Origin: Triparma columacea
Lineage: Eukaryota > Sar > Bolidophyceae > Parmales > Triparmaceae
Direction: 5' to 3'
NCBI GenBank assembly: GCA_030267965.1
Contig: BRYA01000040.1
Coordinates: 1,752 to 65,751 of the forward strand
Length of the DNA stretch: 64,000 nt
Shown: in pieces, positions 58,886-64,000 of the stretch
Layout of the letters: each line of letters begins with the position of its first letter
How positions within the stretch are numbered: position 1 is the first letter of the stretch
Program-made: the position numbers and the translations under genes
The notes under the pieces: generated by a model
Told to the model about the DNA's origin: nothing
The model's input: only the letters and a program-made list of their open reading frames with translations
Databases searched by the model: none

Positions 58886-60439
58886 TTAGATTCTTTTAGG
58901 TGGAGAAGGTCGGGTCGAGGAAGTAAGAGGGTCGACGTTGGATGGGGACGGGGAATTAGCCTCGGAAGCAATAGTGTCCGACGATGGAGATGTTGGGGAT
59001 GATAGGGTCGGTGAGAGAGCTCCAGAAACTTCCAAGGCGTCCATTTCGACAATTTTTGCGTTTTCGGGAGGTAGCCACGAGGTTTCTTGCGTCACTTCGT
59101 TGAAGTAGTAGATGAGCCCAGTCTTCTCGTCGAGCGTCTCATGCCAGGTGGCTTCGTCTTTCCTCAAGTGCTTAGGGGTTGGAGGGAGCGGTCCTGGATG
59201 GGGCGACTGAGGGGGCGGTGGGGTGGGAGATTTGGACGTTGACTTCGCAGGTGGTAAAGGCGTAGACTCAACATCGAGCTCGTCCATGGAGATGTTCCCG
59301 GCCCTGTGTTTTCGCAAAGACTTGCTCATGGACTTCTTGTCTTCGTGACCGAGATGTGCCACCTCCTTAAGAAGAAGGTGGACAACCTCCTCGAGCGACG
59401 CAAACTTATCTTGCTGCATCTTGAGGTCCTTTTCGAGCCTTTGGGAATGAAACTTGGCAACAGCCGCTATTTCTGTAGCCGCTCGGACTTCTGCCCTCAG
59501 GCTGTTGTACTCGTGCTGGGACAGGGTGACAATTGTAGGGTCCTGCTCTTGTTCCTCCTCCTCCTGAACGTTTGAGCTGTCATAGTAGACTGACTGTAAG
59601 TGTTTGCGATTAGGGAGAGAAACCTCCCCGTCGTCTGTGGTATCAAAGTATACGCTGCTGTGTTTCTTCTTCTTCGTTAGGATTGCCGCCTTCGTTGTGT
59701 CTGGTGCATAGGCAGGGGCGGAGGCAGGGACGGGGGTGGGTGCGGTGGGTAGGGCTAGTGTCGGAGCAGGGACGGGGGTGGGTGCGGTGGGTAGGGCTAG
59801 TGTCGGAGCAGGGACGGGGGTGGGTGCGGTGGGTAGGGCTGGTGTCGGGGCAGGGGGAGGGGGGGGTGCTTGAACTAGCGGAGACATATTGAATGCTTGA
59901 GGGTTTCTACGCCTGTAAGCCCAAGCCTTCAATATGGCTGACGAAGAGGGAAGGGAGGATTTGGAAAGCAGAAAGTCCCTCGCAAGAAAACCTCGGATGT
60001 ACCTCTGCAACACTTTGGCTGAATGCTTGCGAGCCACAGCGTCGCGCTTGACCCACAGTTTGTGGTACTTCTTCATGTGGTTCACTGTGTCCTGCAACTT
60101 CTTGAAATCGCGCAGGGGGGCAAACAGCTTCCTTGGCATTGGTGGGGCCTTCACTTGGGCAACCTCCTCCTGTCTGGAATCTTTAGTGACATTGGAAGCC
60201 TGAACGCTCGGCTGCTTCGGAACATTCTCTGAGTCCTCTTGGCCATCGAAGTGGAAAGCCGAAAAGCATTTCATTGGGGGTGATTGGACAGGGCCTTGTC
60301 GCCCACTCTTGGCCTTGGCCTTCTTTAAACGCTGGGCTGAAGTCGGCGAAAGCGCAGCGTCTGAGAGCTTCAGGGTGATGTCCGAAGAGGAGTAGTATCC
60401 CATTTCCTGAGCGAGGGAGAGGTCGATGTGCTGTTCCAT
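58886..60439 (-). CDS. WW-domain and IQ-motif protein
   Basis: Intronless, 517 aa, starting at ATG 60439. An IQ-type calmodulin-binding motif (VLQRYIRGFLARDFL) lies near residue 145. A Pro/Ala/Thr region with three copies of a 14-residue repeat (APTPVPAPTLALPT type) follows, then a YFD/YYD acidic stretch (SVYFDTTDDG, SVYYDSSNV), then a coiled coil (about 315-370). A WW domain (ATWHETLDEKTGLIYYFNEVTQETSWLPP, first W and second W about 22 apart) sits near residue 435. WW domains bind Pro-rich ligands; intramolecular binding to the repeat is possible. No named family. Convergent with separase; divergent from the GOST gene, 118 bp apart. Confidence 0.82.
   Translation of the reverse strand: MEQHIDLSLAQEMGYYSSSDITLKLSDAALSPTSAQRLKKAKAKSGRQGPVQSPPMKCFSAFHFDGQEDSENVPKQPSVQASNVTKDSRQEEVAQVKAPPMPRKLFAPLRDFKKLQDTVNHMKKYHKLWVKRDAVARKHSAKVLQRYIRGFLARDFLLSKSSLPSSSAILKAWAYRRRNPQAFNMSPLVQAPPPPPAPTPALPTAPTPVPAPTLALPTAPTPVPAPTLALPTAPTPVPASAPAYAPDTTKAAILTKKKKHSSVYFDTTDDGEVSLPNRKHLQSVYYDSSNVQEEEEQEQDPTIVTLSQHEYNSLRAEVRAATEIAAVAKFHSQRLEKDLKMQQDKFASLEEVVHLLLKEVAHLGHEDKKSMSKSLRKHRAGNISMDELDVESTPLPPAKSTSKSPTPPPPQSPHPGPLPPTPKHLRKDEATWHETLDEKTGLIYYFNEVTQETSWLPPENAKIVEMDALEVSGALSPTLSSPTSPSSDTIASEANSPSPSNVDPLTSSTRPSPPKRI
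59729..59854 (+). repeat. 42-bp in-frame minisatellite, three units
   Basis: Three units of 42 bp starting ACGGGGGTGGGTGCGG, coding a 14-residue Pro/Ala/Thr repeat on the minus strand. The last unit is slightly diverged. Confidence 0.95.
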
Positions 60440-60557
60440 TGGCAAACTAACTGTGCAGCTTTGTTCGAGTCCGAATCAGTCAAGAATCCAAACCGACGAA
60501 AACTTGGCCAGGCCACGTCTTCCTGTTTTTCTGAAACCCCGGGTTTGTGGCGCAATC

Positions 60558-62575
60558 ATGTCGCTTCTGCTGCTTTCACATCTTCTTTTGCTGGCTGGCG
60601 TCATTGAGGGGGCAGTCGTGCAGCGGACGGGAGAGGGCAAGGTGGTTCGGGGTCAGAAATTCTGCTACTCAGGGATCATGCTTACTGAGGCTCATTGTCC
60701 CGACGACATTGATGGTAAGACATAGGTGGATGGTGATTTACAGTCGCTTGTTTGATTTTGGAAGGTTTTGGGGTCTCGCAAATCTCCTTACAATCTCGAG
60801 GCCTTCCACTCACCCCCTCCCTCACCCCTTCCCTAGCCCCTGTCGTATACAGTTCAAAGATAATGGGCGCGGAGGACTCGTTGGTTGTGGATATAAATAG
60901 TTTGAGGTTGAGCGGCGAGGGTGTTCACGGGAGGGTCAGTGGAGGGGAGGAGGAGGGGGGAGAGGGGGAGGGGAGATTGCTGGATGATGCAACGCCCGCG
61001 ACATTTAAGGCGGAGTTTTACCTCATTCCTAAGAGCGAAATATCGACGACGGAGAAGCCCGACCCTAAGATGAAGTGCTGCTGGGATGGCTCTGGGAACT
61101 TCTGTGATTACAACATTGCCGACGAGGACAAGCCGAAGGAGGACCACCTGCCGAAGGAGTGCAAGGGGGACGATGGGAAGGCTTCTTGTAGCGCCAGGAT
61201 GTACCTGGATTTTGATACGGAGCCTATGGGGGGAGGGGGTATGAGTGGCGTTTTTCAGAGCAAGGTGGGTGGGCGGGCTGCTTCACTCGTCGGGGTCTTA
61301 TCACAACGCTTTTTTTATTTCAAACTCACCTCGCCTCTCCTCTCTCCCCCTCCCCCAGGATGGGAGCTACGTCTCGATTGATTTGGCATTAGATCCAAAG
61401 GTCGACATGTTCCCCGACATCAACTTCACTCTCAAACCTGCCAAAGGAGAGCAAATGTACATCCTATTAGTATCGAACTGTGCCTTTGTTGATGCAGACG
61501 GCCAGAAGAACAAGGTCAACTACTTGGAGTGGGACGGGATGACCCTGACTTGGGTGCTCAATGAGGGGGGGAACTTGGGAGAGCTGGGAGGATTGATCTG
61601 GTTCTATGCGATCTGCTTCGTCGTCTATATAGGCCTGGCCGTGCAGTGGGTGAGGAAGAGCATGCAGTTCGAGGGACAGCTGCTGGGGCTTCAAAAGGCT
61701 GTCAGTAACCTCGTGTACGGAGAGGTGAGTTTCCTTTTCGGGGATGTTCGTGGGTGCAAGGCAGGCTTTTATGTAGCTAACTCTTAAGCCTCCCCCCCGC
61801 TTCTTCACAGTGTCTGTTCACATTCGTCGCAATGATCTACTACATTCACGTCAACAATACTGACGTCGACTATGAAGTCCTTTACAGCGGGACCTTCGCT
61901 GCGCTCCAGAAGTGGGATTTCTGGACGCTCATCGTCGCCGTCGCCCATCTGGCCAGCATCTTTGCGTGCCAGGTGGTCGTGACGCTCGCCGCAGACGGGA
62001 AGTGGCTCATCCAGCACAGCATGAGGAAGAGCACCCGGGCGTTCATTGTCGTTCTGGCGGGCCTTTGGGCCCTGTACTTGATGCTATACAACCTCGTTAG
62101 CCCAGACTTTAGAATGTTCTGGGCCGTGAGTAGCGGGCTCGTTTGGATAACGTGGCTCCTGATTAGCGTACGGAACTCACTTCGCCACATCAAGAGCCTC
62201 ACCGTCGGGGACTCTAACGACAACGTTAGCGTGGCGCACCCGGGGAGCAAGGGTGGGGACATGCTTACTGCGAAGAGAGGACTATTCAGGAAGATGTGCT
62301 GCCTAGTGGCCACCTACCCTGTGGTGTTTATGCTCACCATGATCTTGGACACTAGCGCTAACAAGACGGAGTGGGGGGTTCCCTGGATAGGCTACGTGCT
62401 GACGGACATCTACATCTTCGCCATCCTAGTCCAGGCTAGCTATATGTGGATGCCCCAGCCTGCTGTTGATTACGCCCCCTACGCACCAGTCGGGACATCA
62501 GATGACCAGTCATTCGATGGGGATTTCGGACAAGGTATCGAAATGGGAGAAGCTGGTGCGGGTGCGGGGAGTTGA
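60558..62575 (+). CDS. GOST-type seven-TM protein (GPR107/TMEM87-like)
   Basis: Four exons (60558-60714, 60837-61264, 61359-61724, 61811-62575; phases 1,0,0) encode 571 aa. The signal peptide is MSLLLLSHLLLLAGVIEGAV. A lumenal domain with several Cys and a beta-rich second half (SIDLALDPKVDMFPDINFTL) precedes seven hydrophobic helices starting at GLIWFYAICFVVYIGLAV. A short charged cytosolic tail ends it. This is the plan of the GOLD-domain seven-TM family (PF06814), which works in Golgi trafficking. The typical motif between helices, WTLIVAVAHLASI, and WVLNEGGNLGELGGL before helix 1 fit that family. Subfamily assignment is not certain. Confidence 0.75.
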
Positions 62576-62695
62576 GGGGGGATAAGGTAGGGTGGGGGGG
62601 TGAGAGCGTGCAAAAGTAGAAAAATTAATTTGTAGCTTCCGCCAATAGGTTTTGCAAAACAACAATCAAAGTTTGAACAAGCTTTCCAATACAAA

Positions 62696-63920
62696 TCACC
62701 TCCAACCCCTCGCCGAGCTGGACCTCCTTGGGTTCGTCGGAACGGGTCCTGCTTGGGTTTTTACATTATTTTCGCTGTCTGCAGGCTCCCCGCTGTCTGA
62801 ATCAACAGCAAGGAAGGTGCTGGCTTGAGATTTTCCGAGGATATCAGTTGATCGAATTATAGACATTTGCACTGATATGGCCCTGGAGAGTCTGTCGAGC
62901 GCAGACCCTGGAAGGGAGGACTGTTGATCTGAGGAGTAAGGGGAAGAAGTGTTGGTGGTGGTGGTTGACCAGAGGTCGTCTCCCCTGCGACGAGCAAGCG
63001 ACGAGGAAACGTTGTTATGTTAGTGGAAAGTTAATGCGCCCATTGCCTACTTCTTGAGGATCTCACGACATTGACCCTTCTCACCTAGCAGGGGAGTTGA
63101 GGTGGCTGACGTTACGCATCAAGGAAGCGCCAGCGCTTCCAACGGGAGGCCAAGCCGAAGAAGAAGACTTTGTCTGGGACGATCTTCTACTGAGAGGAGC
63201 GGGGAGGGGGTTGGCTTCATGGGCTATATAAACTAGACAAACATGAAAAATTCCACCAGAATCCTAGAAAATATCCTCCTCGCTCGCCTGCACTCACCTT
63301 CTCCCGCCGCTTACGCTCCCGACGAACGTAATTTTCTCCAGGCTGAAAGTCTTCCACAGAGGAGAGGGCTGCTCTAGGTATATTCTAAGCGGAGCGTCGC
63401 TCCCGCTCTCGTAATGGTTGGGGTCGAATTCGGATATGGTTATGGTGTGGTTGATCAGGGCCTCGCGTTCACAATGAATATTCGACATTAGGGGGCGGGA
63501 CTGCAGGACGGTTTGCCAGTGGTCAGAGACAATGGCTACAGAGGGGGAGGTACTCGGGGGGGAGGACGGGGGGGCAGGGGTGTGCTTCCTCTTCTGAAGC
63601 TGCTGGACCGTCACGGCCCCGACGAAGTAATTTTTAAATTCTATGCGATCCAGAGTTGGCTTGAGGCGTTTGAGGAGGGAAGGCGGAAGGGTCACAGAGG
63701 AAGATTTGGAAGGGGAGGATTGGGACCCGTGAGGAGGTGGTGTGGAAGGCCCGGATGACGTTGGGGACCACGGGTTGTTGTCATCTATTCTCAGGATTGT
63801 TATTTCATAGTAGTGGGGCCGGGGGAAGGGGGGGGGAGGACCTGTGGAGGTGGGATTAGGAAGGAGGGGAGATACGGAAATTGGAATTTCAGACGATAAC
63901 GAGGCCCCAGCGCCGGACAT
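62696..63920 (-). CDS. NICN1: Nicolin-1 homologue (tubulin polyglutamylase complex subunit)
   Basis: Three exons (63298-63920, 63085-63189, 62696-62984; both introns phase 2) encode 338 aa. Nicolin-1 is a non-catalytic subunit of the TTLL1 tubulin polyglutamylase complex, which modifies axonemal and other stable microtubules. Matching points are IEFKNYFVGAVTVQ (EITFKNYYTAFLSI in the animal protein), a W-x-x-x-L...RPLM segment, and LRIYLEQPSPLWKTFSLEKI against the family's LRQPSPLW-x-x-F. Insertions rich in Pro and Ser separate the blocks. The C-terminal third is Ser-rich and has no counterpart I recognise. The assignment rests mainly on the QPSPLW block. Convergent with the GOST gene. Confidence 0.72.
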
Positions 63921-64000
63921 TGAATTTGGGGGGGAGAGAGAGAGAGAGAGGAAGGGGAGAGGGAGGAGGGCAAAAAAGAAAATAAATCAGAGTGTTCAGA

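Overview
This is nuclear DNA of a eukaryotic alga, most likely a photosynthetic stramenopile (ochrophyte). This is inferred, not proven. Spliceosomal introns of about 75-360 bp are common. They have GTGAG or GTAAG donors, CTAAC/CTAAA-type branch sites and C-rich tracts before CAG. Several proteins start with a secretory signal followed by a transit-like stretch, as expected for secondary plastids (a Phe-Leu-Ala-Pro cleavage site in the gene at 14.9-16.4 kb, Phe-Phe-Leu in the gene at 25.0 kb). The window also has a GH81 beta-1,3-glucanase (laminarin-type substrate), a four-domain EEEE cation channel and a nicolin-1 homologue (tubulin polyglutamylation), which together suggest a flagellated ochrophyte such as a bolidophyte or pelagophyte. 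Gene models were built by joining reading frames at GT-AG sites. In every multi-exon model the intron phases agree, and SEC23 (764 aa), separase (2012 aa) and the acyl-CoA dehydrogenase (425 aa) come out at family length.

Layout. 0-8.5 kb: a partial unknown gene, a plastid-type MATE transporter, a family-16 methyltransferase and SEC23. 8.5-14.9 kb: an accessory island of four intronless genes. Three are BspA-type leucine-rich-repeat paralogues with 24, 1 and 6 complete 69-bp repeats between shared caps. The fourth is a GC-rich secreted alpha/beta hydrolase. All are embedded in duplicated 5' and 3' flanking modules. 14.9-26.5 kb: an RRM protein with CysRS-like repeats, the GH81 enzyme, a small thylakoid-lumen-type protein, a long-chain acyl-CoA dehydrogenase, an unknown protein, and a five-repeat CysRS-like/RGG protein. 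26.7-38.7 kb: a giant BEACH protein, a stomatin-like protein, a DUSP protein and a syntaxin-18-type SNARE. 38.7-52 kb: a polytopic membrane protein with a heptad repeat, mitochondrial HSP90 (TRAP1), NKAP and the cation channel. 52.4-64 kb: separase, a WW/IQ protein, a GOST-type seven-TM protein and nicolin-1. No tRNA, rRNA, CRISPR array or transposase gene was seen.

The genes do not form one pathway. Themes are the early secretory pathway and membranes (SEC23, syntaxin-18, BEACH, GOST), organelle maintenance (TRAP1, stomatin-like, plastid RNA-binding-like proteins) and cell division or cytoskeleton (separase, nicolin-1). Spacing is tight: many neighbours are convergent with 34-150 bp between stops or divergent with 44-400 bp between starts.

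The most notable structures are (i) a set of introns in unrelated genes sharing a terminal motif, sometimes inverted, with about 86-bp unit length and terminal inverted repeats, which looks like an introner-element family; (ii) the LRR cassette island with exchangeable flanks; and (iii) two plastid-type proteins built from a cysteinyl-tRNA-synthetase-like repeat joined to RNA-binding elements.
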